NCBI RefSeq assembly: GCF_040049275.1
Contig: NZ_JBDZDT010000012.1
Location: forward strand, 124,001-188,000
Length of the DNA: 64,000 nt
Source of the DNA: Aquabacter sp040049275
Lineage (GTDB): Bacteria > Pseudomonadota > Alphaproteobacteria > Rhizobiales > Xanthobacteraceae
Direction of reading: 5' to 3'
Position numbers and translations under genes: made by a program. The notes beneath the pieces are model-generated. The model was given only the letters and a program-made list of their open reading frames with translations. It ran no database searches and had not been told where the DNA came from. Positions 1 to 8,279 of the stretch are shown here, in pieces; the stretch's first letter is position 1, and the number at the start of each line of letters is the position of its first letter.

Positions 1-91
1 GCTACGACCGCTGCGCCCACACCTTCTTCTCAGCCATATGCATCGCAGCCACAGTCATCTTCTGGCTCTGATTAGTGAGTCCTGAGCCTAG
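1..91 (+). mobile_element. 3' end of an IS5-family (IS427-type) insertion sequence
   Basis: The first 91 bases match the last 91 bases of the IS at 59128-59965 with one visible difference (T instead of C near base 80). They encode the transposase C-terminus (..RYDRCAHTFFSAICIAA..) and its TGA stop at 69-71, then the right terminal repeat ending in CTAG at 88-91. The rest of this copy lies left of the window. It has the same orientation as the second copy, so about 59 kb lies between direct repeats. Confidence 0.85.
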
Positions 92-206
92 ATCAACCCC
101 GCTACGGGGAGACGGAACGGGGAGACGGAGGTCGGCCACGCCGCTAGTATAGCCGCGCGGAAAGGTAGCCTGATGGCAGGCTGCGCAAGGCTATAGGAGG
201 CGCAGC

Positions 207-1823
207 ATGGAGGCGATCGGACGCGACCTGCGGGAGATGCAACGGGTCCCTCTTGCGCCCTCTCACGTCGAGACGCTGCGGCGCGCCGGCGGCATCGTCC
301 ACTACGAACCTGGTGACTTTCTGGCGCGCCCCGGGCAGCCGGTGGACCGCTTCACCTATGTAGAGGAAGGGGAAATCGAGGTGGTGAACGCCTTCACCGG
401 TGAGCGCCTCGTGCCTTCAACAATCGGGCCGACCCAGTTCATGGCGGAGATCTCGCTTCTCAGTGGCGGCAACTGGACGATGCCGATGCGCGCCACGATC
501 AAGACGCGTGTGATCGAAGTCCCTCGCATCGAAATGCTCCGGCTGATGTCGGAGATCCCGGAGATGTCGGACATCGTCATAACGGTGCTGGCCGCGCGCC
601 GTCGCCGCCATTTGGAGGGGCGGGAGAGCTCGCTAGTGTTGATCGGCGAGGACGTCGATCGCGAGGTCCGGCGGGTGGCCGAATTCGCAAGCCGGAATAA
701 GATCCCGCACACCTCGCTGGCGCTCGGAAGCCCGGAGGCCGAGGCCACGGCCGGGAGCGCCGCCATCGTTCCCGTGCGACCGGCAGTGATCTTCGGGCGC
801 GACATTGTCGTCGATCCGCCGTCGCCCGAAAGGGTTGCCGGGCTGCTCGGTCTCAGCCGGGATTTCTCGGAGGATCAGGATTTCGATCTCCTGATCGTTG
901 GAGGCGGGCCGGCCGGTGTCGCCGCCGGCGTCTACGCCGGCGCCGAAGGGCTGCGGGCGCTGGTGGTGGAGGACGTAGCGATCGGCGGCCAGGCGGGCAC
1001 GTCCAGCCGGATCGAAAATTACATGGGCTTTCCGACAGGCATTTCGGGTGCCGATCTGGTCTGGCGGGGCGAGGTCCAGGCCATGAAGTTCGGGACGCAG
1101 TTCGCAACGCCGCGGCGCGTGGTGCGGCTGGAGACGCTCGAGGACGGCCAGTTCTGCGGCACCTTCGAGAATGGCCAGCGCGTCCGCTCGCGTGCGGTCG
1201 TGGTGGCAACGGGCGTGCAGTACCGGCGCCTTTCGATCCACAGGCTTGCTGAGTTCGAAGGGGCAGGGGTCTATTACGCCGCGACCGAGAACGAGGCGCG
1301 CTATTGTCGGGGCGCCGAGACCATTGTCATCGGCGGGGGCAACTCGGCGGGGCAGGCCGCGATGTTTCTCTGCCGGGCCGCGACCCACGTGCGCTTGCTC
1401 GTGCGGGGATCGTCACTGGCCGCCTCGATGTCGAACTACCTGTCCAGCCGCCTGGAGGCGGACCCCGCCATCACGATCGAATACGGGGCCGAAGTCACTG
1501 CCCTGCACGGTGACGATAAACTTCATGCGGTGACCGTCCGCCACGTGCGTAACGGGACAGAGCGTTCCATCACGGCTTGCGCAGTGTTCGTGATGGTCGG
1601 GGCCGCGCCGAATACCCATTGGCTCTCAGGGCTCGTCGACCTTGATGACAAAGGTTTCATACGGACCGGCGATGCAACTGGTGGCGACTCGCCCTACGCA
1701 ACATCCCGACCCGGTATTTTCGCGGTTGGCGATGTGCGGTCAGGGTCGATCAAACGCGTCGCCTCAGCCGTTGGAGAGGGCTCGGTCGTCATCTCAAAGG
1801 TCTGGGAGTTCCTGAACCGGTAA
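207..1823 (+). CDS. Cyclic-nucleotide-domain / thioredoxin-reductase-like FAD oxidoreductase
   Basis: A 538-residue three-part protein. Residues 1-125 resemble a cyclic-nucleotide-binding effector domain (..EPGDFLARPG.., ..FMAEISLLSGG..). Residues 140-215 look like a thioredoxin/glutaredoxin-fold linker without a CxxC. From about 225 on it is a class-II pyridine nucleotide-disulfide oxidoreductase, with FAD motif GGGPAG (about 232), IGGQAG, NAD(P)H motif GGGNSAG (about 373) and a C-terminal GIFAVGDVR. The redox-active CxxC that thioredoxin reductase carries between the nucleotide-binding halves is absent; the equivalent stretch reads YYAATENEARYC. It is therefore probably not a classical thioredoxin reductase but a cAMP-responsive or damage-responsive flavoprotein, a family whose substrate is not established. 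AGGAGG at 197-202 supports the ATG. It starts 115 bases after the IS end, so IS-borne transcription could affect it. Confidence 0.85.
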   Translation: MEAIGRDLREMQRVPLAPSHVETLRRAGGIVHYEPGDFLARPGQPVDRFTYVEEGEIEVVNAFTGERLVPSTIGPTQFMAEISLLSGGNWTMPMRATIKTRVIEVPRIEMLRLMSEIPEMSDIVITVLAARRRRHLEGRESSLVLIGEDVDREVRRVAEFASRNKIPHTSLALGSPEAEATAGSAAIVPVRPAVIFGRDIVVDPPSPERVAGLLGLSRDFSEDQDFDLLIVGGGPAGVAAGVYAGAEGLRALVVEDVAIGGQAGTSSRIENYMGFPTGISGADLVWRGEVQAMKFGTQFATPRRVVRLETLEDGQFCGTFENGQRVRSRAVVVATGVQYRRLSIHRLAEFEGAGVYYAATENEARYCRGAETIVIGGGNSAGQAAMFLCRAATHVRLLVRGSSLAASMSNYLSSRLEADPAITIEYGAEVTALHGDDKLHAVTVRHVRNGTERSITACAVFVMVGAAPNTHWLSGLVDLDDKGFIRTGDATGGDSPYATSRPGIFAVGDVRSGSIKRVASAVGEGSVVISKVWEFLNR

Positions 1824-2037
1824 CCCACGGAGGCTCTCGGACCCGGTTTATCCCGAAGACCCTGCGGGGCCAGTTCGAGCAGGTAACGTGGCCCTCCGCA
1901 AGCCGGGAGACGCCGGCACAGGCCGACGCTCGGAATGTCCGTATCGACGTCAGGGCCCGTATGCGCAGCATGTGGCGCTGAAAGGCCGCGTGACGCACCG
2001 AAGCCGATCCGTTTGATGCGAGCGCTCAGCAAGCGGC

Positions 2038-3252
2038 TCAGGCCGCCTGCACCACAGCGTCCTTCCCGCCGAGCTCCTTCTCCACGACGCTGACCCAGTA
2101 GCGGACCCCGAGCGGGATGATCTCGTCGTTGAAATTATAGAGCGGCGTATGGAGGTTATGGAACTTGCCGTCCGCGCTGATGCCATTGCCGATCATCATG
2201 TGCACGCCGGGCCGCCGCTCCAGGAAGAAGGCAAGGTCCTCGCCTGCCGTGATGGGCGTGGTGTTGCCGTCCACCGCAGCTTCCCCTACCACCGCCTGCG
2301 CCGCGGCAATGGCCTGGGCCACCGCTTCGGGATGGTTGATGAGCGGGGGATAGCGGCGGTCATAGTCATAGACGGCTGTGCAGCCGGAGGCGGCCGCATG
2401 GGCGTTGGCCACCTCGCCGATGCGCCGTTCCAGTAGGTCTCGGATAGCCGGCAGGTAGCTGCGGGCGGTCCCCTCCACGCGGATTTCCGAAGGGATGATG
2501 TTGTAGGCGCCGGGCAGGCCGGCGGAGATGTGGCCGATGCTGATGACGGCGGTCTCCAGCGCGGGCACGTTGCGGCCGATGATGGCCTGCAGCGCCAGCG
2601 TGAAGTGCGCGAGGGGAATGGTCGGGTCGGTGGCGAAATGCGCGCCGGACCCGCCGTGTCCGCCCGTGCCCTTGAAGGTCACCACCCAGCTGTCCGCGGC
2701 GGCCAGCATGGGGCCGACCCGGGTGGCGAACCGGCCCACCGGGATGCCCGGCTTGTTGTGGAGGCCGTAGATGGCGTCGAAGGGAAAACGCTCCAGCACC
2801 TTCTCCTCGATCATGCGCCGCGCGCCGCCGAGGCCCTCTTCCGCCGGCTGGAAGATGAAATGTACGGTGCCGCCGAAGTCGGGGTGCCGCGAGAGATAGC
2901 GCGCCGCGCCGAGCAGCATGGCGGTGTGGCCGTCATGGCCGCACGCATGCATCTTGCCGGGGATGGAGGAGGCATAGGGAGCGCCGGTCTTCTCGGCGAT
3001 GTTCAGCGCGTCCATGTCGGCGCGCAGCGCTATGGCGCGCTGGCCCGGTCGCGATCCCTTCAGGGTTGCGATCACGCCGGTCTCGGCGATGCCGTCCGTC
3101 ACCTCCAGGCCATAGCTGCGCAGGGTCTTCGCCACGAGTGCGCTGGTGCGCACCTCCTCGAAGCCGGTCTCGGGATGGCCATGGATGTCGCGCCGGATGG
3201 CGACGAGCTCCGGCACGAACGTGTCGATTTCAGCGAGGACCGGATCGGTCAT
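2038..3252 (-). CDS. M20D-family amidohydrolase (hippurate/N-acyl-amino-acid hydrolase type)
   Basis: This 404-residue metallo-amidohydrolase has the M20 dinuclear-metal signatures RADMDAL (about 77-83), HACGHDGHT (102-110) and PAEEG (about 136-140), followed by a dimerisation domain with GxGGHGG. Members hydrolyse N-acyl amino acids, hippurate or indole-acetyl-amino-acid conjugates in the cytoplasm; the substrate here cannot be read from sequence. Its ATG overlaps the stop of the upstream MFS gene by 4 bases (ATGA), so the two are translationally coupled. The likely scheme is that the transporter imports the conjugate and this enzyme cleaves it. Confidence 0.9.
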   Translation of the reverse strand: MTDPVLAEIDTFVPELVAIRRDIHGHPETGFEEVRTSALVAKTLRSYGLEVTDGIAETGVIATLKGSRPGQRAIALRADMDALNIAEKTGAPYASSIPGKMHACGHDGHTAMLLGAARYLSRHPDFGGTVHFIFQPAEEGLGGARRMIEEKVLERFPFDAIYGLHNKPGIPVGRFATRVGPMLAAADSWVVTFKGTGGHGGSGAHFATDPTIPLAHFTLALQAIIGRNVPALETAVISIGHISAGLPGAYNIIPSEIRVEGTARSYLPAIRDLLERRIGEVANAHAAASGCTAVYDYDRRYPPLINHPEAVAQAIAAAQAVVGEAAVDGNTTPITAGEDLAFFLERRPGVHMMIGNGISADGKFHNLHTPLYNFNDEIIPLGVRYWVSVVEKELGGKDAVVQAA

Positions 3253-4565
3253 GGGGCCGCTCCTATTTGGTTTTTGTGCTCACGCAGCAGCAGGATGGAG
3301 ATCAGAGTTACCACGTTCGCGGCGATGAGATACCAGGACGGCGCCATTGGATCGCCGGTGACGCGGATGAGCCAGGTGATGATGGACTGGGCGCTGCCGC
3401 CGAAAATGGTGACGCCGAGCGCGTAAGCGAGCGCCACGCCGGAACTGCGTATCGCGGCGGGAAAGCCTTCGGCGAGCTTCACCAGAACCACGGCGCTGCC
3501 CATGGCCCTGAGCGTGGTGAGCACCGCCACCATGGACACGAGCGCCCACATGGTGCCGAACTTGGTGATGATGAGGAAGGCGGGATAGATCGCCAGGATC
3601 AGCGCCACCAGCGGGGCGATCATCAGGAGGCGGCGGCCGTACCGGTCGGAGAGGATGCCGCCGGCGACTGCAGCGAAGAGGCCGAAAATGCCGGCTGTCA
3701 GCGTCGCCAGCATTCCGGTGGACGTCGGCAGGTGCAGCGCGGTCACCGCATAGGTCGTCATGTAGTTGCTGACGATATAGACGGAGATGGTGCCGCCGGT
3801 AATCATTCCCGTGCAGATCAGCACGTCGTACCAATGGTCCCGAAACAGGTTCCTGATGACCGCGAGCGAAGTGGTGTGGGCGGCGCTCAGATCCATGGTC
3901 TCGTCCACCTGGGAGCGGATATAGAGCCCGACCGGTGCGATCAGGAGGCCGACGAGGAAGGCGAGCCTCCAGCCCCAGGAATTCAGCGCCTCGGGCGTTA
4001 GCGAAACTGAGAGAATGTAGCCGATCAATCCCGCAACGAAGATGGCAAGGCCCTGGCTCGCGCTCTGCCAGCTTGCGAAATAGCCGCGCTGTTTGGGCGG
4101 CGCCATCTCCAGCAGGAAGGTGGTCGCGGCCCCCAGTTCGCCGCCCGCCGAAAAGCCCTGCAACAGACGCGCTGCGACGACGATGAATGGCGCCGCGATG
4201 CCGATGGCCTCATAGGTGGGAGTAATGGCAAGCATGCCTGTCCCGAGCGCCATCATGAGGATAGTGAGCGTGAGGGCCGCCTTCCGCCCGGCGCGGTCCG
4301 CGTATGCGCCGAGCACGATGGCGCCGAGGGGGCGCATGATGAAGCCGATGCCAAAGACCGACACGGACAACAGCAATTGCCCAAACTCGGATTGCAACGG
4401 GAAGAACAGGCGACCGATGATCACCGCATAGATGGCATAGACCGTGAAATCGTAAATTTCGAGCGCGTTGCCGATGATGGCTGCCACCAGGGCCTTCTTG
4501 GTGGTTCGCCTTTCGGCTGGCGTCGCGTTTTGGGCAATAGGGGATTCAGAAAGTGTTTCGACCAT
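3249..4565 (-). CDS. MFS transporter, metabolite:H+ symporter (MHS) type
   Basis: A 438-residue, twelve-helix MFS permease. The conserved cytoplasmic loop motifs GAYADRAGRK (between TM2 and TM3) and GGILSDRYGRR (middle of the protein) are both present, and ..QGFSAGGELGAATTFLLE.. is typical of the MHS subfamily, which imports small carboxylates such as citrate, alpha-ketoglutarate, proline or shikimate with protons. I chose the ATG at 4565; an in-frame GTG at 4601 would add 12 residues. It is the first gene of a two-gene operon with the M20 hydrolase and diverges from mucR. Confidence 0.88.
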   Translation of the reverse strand: MVETLSESPIAQNATPAERRTTKKALVAAIIGNALEIYDFTVYAIYAVIIGRLFFPLQSEFGQLLLSVSVFGIGFIMRPLGAIVLGAYADRAGRKAALTLTILMMALGTGMLAITPTYEAIGIAAPFIVVAARLLQGFSAGGELGAATTFLLEMAPPKQRGYFASWQSASQGLAIFVAGLIGYILSVSLTPEALNSWGWRLAFLVGLLIAPVGLYIRSQVDETMDLSAAHTTSLAVIRNLFRDHWYDVLICTGMITGGTISVYIVSNYMTTYAVTALHLPTSTGMLATLTAGIFGLFAAVAGGILSDRYGRRLLMIAPLVALILAIYPAFLIITKFGTMWALVSMVAVLTTLRAMGSAVVLVKLAEGFPAAIRSSGVALAYALGVTIFGGSAQSIITWLIRVTGDPMAPSWYLIAANVVTLISILLLREHKNQIGAAP

Positions 4566-4900
4566 ACTAATTGTTATCCCGGCGCGGGCGAGCAGATGCA
4601 CCGTTACGTCATGGAGGCGGGCAATTACTTCTCAATATTCAACGTATCGTCGATTATTAGCCGCGTCCATGGTGACGCGGGGGGATGTCTCCCTCATTTA
4701 TGGTGGTTGTTCAGATTGAAGCACCCAACCATCCCGGACGCGAATTCTGAGAGCATATCAACCGTCTAGGGTCGTTTTCGGACCCATTACGTGGGCTTAA
4801 AAACAATTAGCGACGCGACGGGGGGTCGATGTAAGTCAACGCTTGCGTTGTCGATTTCAATCGGCACAAGCTCTTACATCCCGTACGGAGGAGGATCGCG
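4566..4900. other. Intergenic region between divergent MFS and mucR
   Basis: These 335 bases are more AT-rich than the surrounding DNA and show no convincing gene. They must hold both divergent promoters. GGAGGAGG just upstream of 4901 is the mucR ribosome binding site. MucR proteins commonly bind AT-rich DNA and repress their own gene, so self-regulation here is plausible. Confidence 0.5.
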
Positions 4901-5371
4901 ATGGACGAACAGCCCAAGAATTCAGATGCACCGAACTTTATTGAACTGTCCGCCGATATCGTCTCCACATTTGTTACCAACAACTCAGTGGCTCAGGCTG
5001 ATCTCGCGGGACTCATCGGAAGTGTCTACGCTGCGCTCATTGGCATAGCTAAGAGCCAGACCGGACAAGAGGCGCCGACCGTTCCGCTTCAGCCGGCTGT
5101 TCCGATCAGGAAGTCGGTGACACCGGACTTCATCGTCTGCCTGGAAGACGGAAAGAAATTCAAGTCGCTGAAGAGGCATCTTCGGACGACCTACGATCTG
5201 ACGCCGGAGCAATATCGAGCCAAATGGGGCTTGCCGGCGGACTATCCCATGGTGGCGCCAAGCTACGCAGCGGCTCGTTCCGAGCTGGCGAAGCAGATGG
5301 GCCTAGGTCAGCAGCGGAAGAAAGCGGTTGCCGCGAAAAAGACAGCCCCGAAACGCACCAAGGCATCTTGA
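4901..5371 (+). CDS. mucR: MucR/Ros-family zinc-finger transcriptional regulator
   Basis: This 156-residue protein is full length for the family. An N-terminal oligomerisation helix region (residues 10-50) is followed by the Ros/MucR DNA-binding module CLEDGKKFKSLKRHL at 80-94 and ..TPEQYRAKWGLPADYPMVAP... C80, D83 and H93 sit at zinc-ligand positions, but the position of the last His ligand in classic MucR (THY) is TTY here. Such variants occur among Ros/MucR homologues, some of which fold with altered or no zinc coordination. The C-terminus is a basic Ala/Lys tail. In rhizobia and Brucella, MucR controls exopolysaccharide, motility and virulence genes in an H-NS-like way. A strong GGAGGAGG precedes the ATG. 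A second complete copy lies at 60414-60884. Confidence 0.92.
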   Translation: MDEQPKNSDAPNFIELSADIVSTFVTNNSVAQADLAGLIGSVYAALIGIAKSQTGQEAPTVPLQPAVPIRKSVTPDFIVCLEDGKKFKSLKRHLRTTYDLTPEQYRAKWGLPADYPMVAPSYAAARSELAKQMGLGQQRKKAVAAKKTAPKRTKAS

Positions 5372-5431
5372 GGAAGTGAGGGGGACGCAGTGCATCGCCT
5401 GCGCCTCTTCGCTACCGGTCGACGATGTGAT

Positions 5432-6577
5432 CTAGAGCAGCGAGAGCTGGGTCTCGCTTGTGCGAGACCCAGCTCGCTCTTCGAGAGACGACAGCGTCAC
5501 CCCGATCAGCCGAATGCCTTTCTCCGTCGGGAAGAGCGGCTCCAGTAGGCTTGCGGCCAAATTCTCGATCTCCGCTGCCGTTGAGATCGCAGCGCCGGCG
5601 GTGCGGCTGCGCGTGATCTGCTGGAAGTTGGCATATTTCACTTTCAGCGTGACCGTCCGGCCGCTCAAGCCACGCCCCTCGCAGTGGCGCCAGACCTTAG
5701 CGACGAGTGCGGCCATCTCCTGGCGGACAATCTCGAAATCGAAGATGTCAGCCGCGAATGTGTCCTCGGCGCCAATGGACTTGCGGGGGCGGTTTGGCTC
5801 CACAGGCCGCTCGTCGATGCCGCGCGAGATGCTGAAGTACCAGTGGCCGGATTTGCCGAAGTGCCGCTGCAAGAATTCGAGCGACTGCGCCTTCAGGTCC
5901 GCGCCAGTGGCAATTCCGAGCCCCTCCATTTTCGCGGCGGTCGCCGGTCCGATCCCATGGAATTTCTTCACAGGCAGAGTCTCGACGAAGCTTGGCCCCA
6001 TGCGTGGCGTGATGACGGCCTGACCATTGGGCTTGTTCAGGTCGCTCGCCATCTTTGCGAGGAACTTGCAATAGGAGATGCCCGCCGAGGCGTTCAGCCC
6101 AGTCACCTCCTTGATCTTCGCCCGGATCACTTCTGCGACCGTCGTGGCGGCTGGGAGGCCCTGGTGGTTTACCGTGACGTCCAGATAGGCCTCATCAAGG
6201 GAGAGTGGCTCGATCAGGTCTGTGTGCTCGGCGAAGATCTCGCGGATCTGGGCAGAGGCCGCCCGGTAAACTTCAAACCGAGGTGCGACGAAAATCAGCT
6301 CGGGGCATTTCCGCTTTGCCGTCACCGACGGCATGGCCGAATGCACGCCATAGACGCGTGCCTCATAGCTCGCAGCGGCAACGACTCCACGCGAGGCGGA
6401 GCCTCCAACGGCGACCGGCTTTCCCCGCAAGTCCGGATTGTCCCGTTGCTCGACGGACGCGTAGAAAGCATCCATGTCCACATGGATGATCTTCCTGTGT
6501 GGTCCGGCTGTCCCAGGTGAATCTAAGGGGACGATCATCGCGGACTGCGCCGTTGGGCTCTCGGATGGTGGGACCAT
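5432..6577 (-). CDS. dinB: DNA polymerase IV (Y-family translesion polymerase)
   Basis: A 381-residue Y-family polymerase. The N-terminal catalytic motif HVDMDAFYASVEQ and the palm motif SLDEAYLDVT supply the metal-binding carboxylates, the thumb HhH motif reads KKFHGIGPATAAKM, and a little-finger domain follows. The last residues, QLSLL, match the beta-clamp-binding motif (QLSLF type). The enzyme performs error-prone synthesis across lesions in the SOS response. The start is uncertain: no good ribosome binding site is visible at the ATG at 6577 or at the in-frame ATG at 6538, and the family core begins after either. It converges on mucR; a perfect hairpin lies inside its 3' end. A decayed SOS-associated peptidase fragment lies just upstream. 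Confidence 0.92.
   Translation of the reverse strand: MVPPSESPTAQSAMIVPLDSPGTAGPHRKIIHVDMDAFYASVEQRDNPDLRGKPVAVGGSASRGVVAAASYEARVYGVHSAMPSVTAKRKCPELIFVAPRFEVYRAASAQIREIFAEHTDLIEPLSLDEAYLDVTVNHQGLPAATTVAEVIRAKIKEVTGLNASAGISYCKFLAKMASDLNKPNGQAVITPRMGPSFVETLPVKKFHGIGPATAAKMEGLGIATGADLKAQSLEFLQRHFGKSGHWYFSISRGIDERPVEPNRPRKSIGAEDTFAADIFDFEIVRQEMAALVAKVWRHCEGRGLSGRTVTLKVKYANFQQITRSRTAGAAISTAAEIENLAASLLEPLFPTEKGIRLIGVTLSSLEERAGSRTSETQLSLL
5444..5475. terminator. Perfect 13-bp hairpin at the convergent mucR/dinB junction
   Basis: GAGCTGGGTCTCG at 5444-5456 and its exact complement at 5463-5475 flank a 6-base loop. The hairpin lies within the last codons of dinB (just before QLSLL) and downstream of mucR. 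There is no clear T-run on either side, so a bidirectional, factor-assisted terminator is only a suggestion. Confidence 0.4.
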
Positions 6578-6616
6578 TGAGCATACTAGAGAGCAGGTGA
6601 TTCGGGACGATCTGCC

Positions 6617-6772
6617 TCAACCGATCTGCTCGACCTTTAGCGTTCCCGGCTCCAGCGGCCGTAGGAGCGATCGCGCCGGAACGCCCGAATCCGGCCAGTC
6701 GCTCCACACCGCGCGATCCAGAATGACGACCTGCCGGTCATGGGAGGGCGTGATGTCGCGACCGGGTGGCAT
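6617..6772 (-). pseudogene. C-terminal fragment resembling an SOS response-associated peptidase (SRAP/YedK)
   Basis: A 51-codon frame reads ..ITPSHDRQVVILDRAVW.., ..LLRPLEPGTLKVEQIG. This resembles the end of SRAP proteins (IHDRMPVIL-type strand, then a W-rich turn). SRAP enzymes crosslink to abasic sites in single-stranded DNA through an N-terminal Cys, which is missing here together with most of the domain. Its position upstream of dinB on the same strand fits an old DNA-damage operon that has decayed. The family assignment is from remembered motifs and is tentative. Confidence 0.35.
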
Positions 6773-6804
6773 CGTCGCCGCGAGCAGGTTGCTCTACTCG
6801 GGTG

Positions 6805-7030
6805 TCACGCGAACTGGGTGGACACATGGGAGCAAAGGGGCGTGATCTTAAACCCTTCGCTCCGCGCGTCTGCGATCACGGAGTTGACCAACTTGGCTGC
6901 GATCCCGCGACCCTCAAATGCACGAGGAACGTAGGTATGGTCGATGACCATCGTGCGCTTGCCTGACCAGCAATAGTTCAGCTCAGCCTCAGCCTGGGGG
7001 CGAGGCGGATAAAGTAGCGCCTGCGTCCGG
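6805..7030 (-). pseudogene. GNAT acetyltransferase remnant (YjdJ-like)
   Basis: The minus strand reads ..LNYCWSGKRTMVIDHTYVP.. then ..EGRGIAAKLVNSVIADAR.. and ..FKITPLCSHVSTQFA, followed by TGA at 6805-6807. The RGIAAKLV segment is the acetyl-CoA pyrophosphate loop (R/QxxGxG/A), and the layout matches small single-domain YjdJ/GCN5 acetyltransferases of about 90 residues. No start codon with a ribosome binding site is evident, and the usual C-terminal HPE tail only appears after the stop. I treat it as a decayed gene, although a short functional protein cannot be ruled out. Confidence 0.45.
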
Positions 7031-7183
7031 CGCTTTGGTGGCGGGTCACGTCACCAAACAGGTCGTCCATCGCCGGAGAACATTGAAATCGCGTCCGAGT
7101 TCCGGCCCGACCGGCTCCAGGCCACATGAGACGCAGCAGTGGGGTGAGGCGATGGGTCCGCCGTCGCGCTCACACCGAAGGGG

Positions 7184-8188
7184 TCAGCCCGGCAGGCTCA
7201 CCCCAGTCATCGCCTCGCTGACGGCCCATAGCCGCCCGGCCGAGGCGGTGTCGATCGCGTACGGCGCGACCTTGGAGGTGCGCCGGTCGCGTCCCTCTAG
7301 AGACATGACGACTTCTCCCTCCTGGAGTGGCGCGATGTCAGAATTGGCGCAAAACACCCCGCCCTTGCCATCGAGCTGCGGGCTGACCGCGCACCAGATA
7401 TGGGTTGCGGCACCCTGGGAGATCGACTTCATGTCGCGCTCGGGATCGATCACGGGTTCGCCGCTCGCGTCGACATTGCCCATCTCCTTCAGCCGTGCGA
7501 GCGAGATGTGCTTCGCGAGCCCGGTGATGATGCCGCCGGGATGGAGCGAGAAACCGCGGATGCCGAGATCTCGTCCCCGTCGGTCCAACTCCACCGCAAA
7601 GAGCACGTTAGCGGTCTTCGACTGGCCGTAGGCGCTCCAGGGATCATAGGGACGGCGTGCGTAATTGATGTCGTCCCAGACGATGTCGGAGAAGCGGTGA
7701 CCCATGGAGGAGACCGAGACCACCCGCGCGCCGCCGGCCCGCGCGAGCGCGGGCCACAGCCGCAATGTGAGCTGGAAATGGCCGAGATGGTTGGTGGAGA
7801 ATTGCAGCTCGTTGCCGCGCGCATCGTGCGCCAGCTCGGGCAACGCCATGATGCCGGCGCTGTTGATCAGCATGTGCAGGGCGAGCCCCGATTGAACGAT
7901 GCTGTGCGCGAAGACCTCGATGGAGGTGGGGTCGGTGAGGTCCATTGCCCGGACTTCGATCGCGCCGCCGACTTCGGCGATGGCGTGGCGCGCACGCTCC
8001 GCATCCCGGGCCGGCACAATGACGCGGGCGCCGGCAGAGGCGAGTGTGCGGGCAGCCTCCAGGCCGAGGCCGGCATAGCCTCCCGTGACGATAGCGAGAC
8101 GACCGGTGAGATCGATGCCGCGGATGATGTCGAGCGAAGTGCTGTGAGCGGAAAAGCCGGAGCCGAGCGGCACTTGGGGGGTCGTCAT
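7184..8188 (-). CDS. Short-chain dehydrogenase/reductase
   Basis: A 334-residue Rossmann-fold oxidoreductase with cofactor motif TGGYAGLG near the N-terminus, NSAG in the middle, a catalytic Ser in VSVSSMGH and the YGQSKTAN (YxxxK) active site. Length and motifs place it with the retinol-dehydrogenase-like/WW-domain-oxidoreductase-like SDRs, which use NADP(H); the substrate is unknown. The ATG at 8188 is preceded by GGAGG on the minus strand and begins MTTPQVPLG; the open frame extends further upstream but lacks support. It is divergent from the AraC regulator, with only 91 bases between the starts, so that regulator probably controls it. Confidence 0.88.
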   Translation of the reverse strand: MTTPQVPLGSGFSAHSTSLDIIRGIDLTGRLAIVTGGYAGLGLEAARTLASAGARVIVPARDAERARHAIAEVGGAIEVRAMDLTDPTSIEVFAHSIVQSGLALHMLINSAGIMALPELAHDARGNELQFSTNHLGHFQLTLRLWPALARAGGARVVSVSSMGHRFSDIVWDDINYARRPYDPWSAYGQSKTANVLFAVELDRRGRDLGIRGFSLHPGGIITGLAKHISLARLKEMGNVDASGEPVIDPERDMKSISQGAATHIWCAVSPQLDGKGGVFCANSDIAPLQEGEVVMSLEGRDRRTSKVAPYAIDTASAGRLWAVSEAMTGVSLPG

Positions 8189-8279
8189 TTCAATGCCTCC
8201 ATTGGATGGCTTGGATATGATCGCGCAGCCTTGTACTTTGAATGCGCAGAAATCCTCCATTCTTTCGCCAGCGTTCAAA

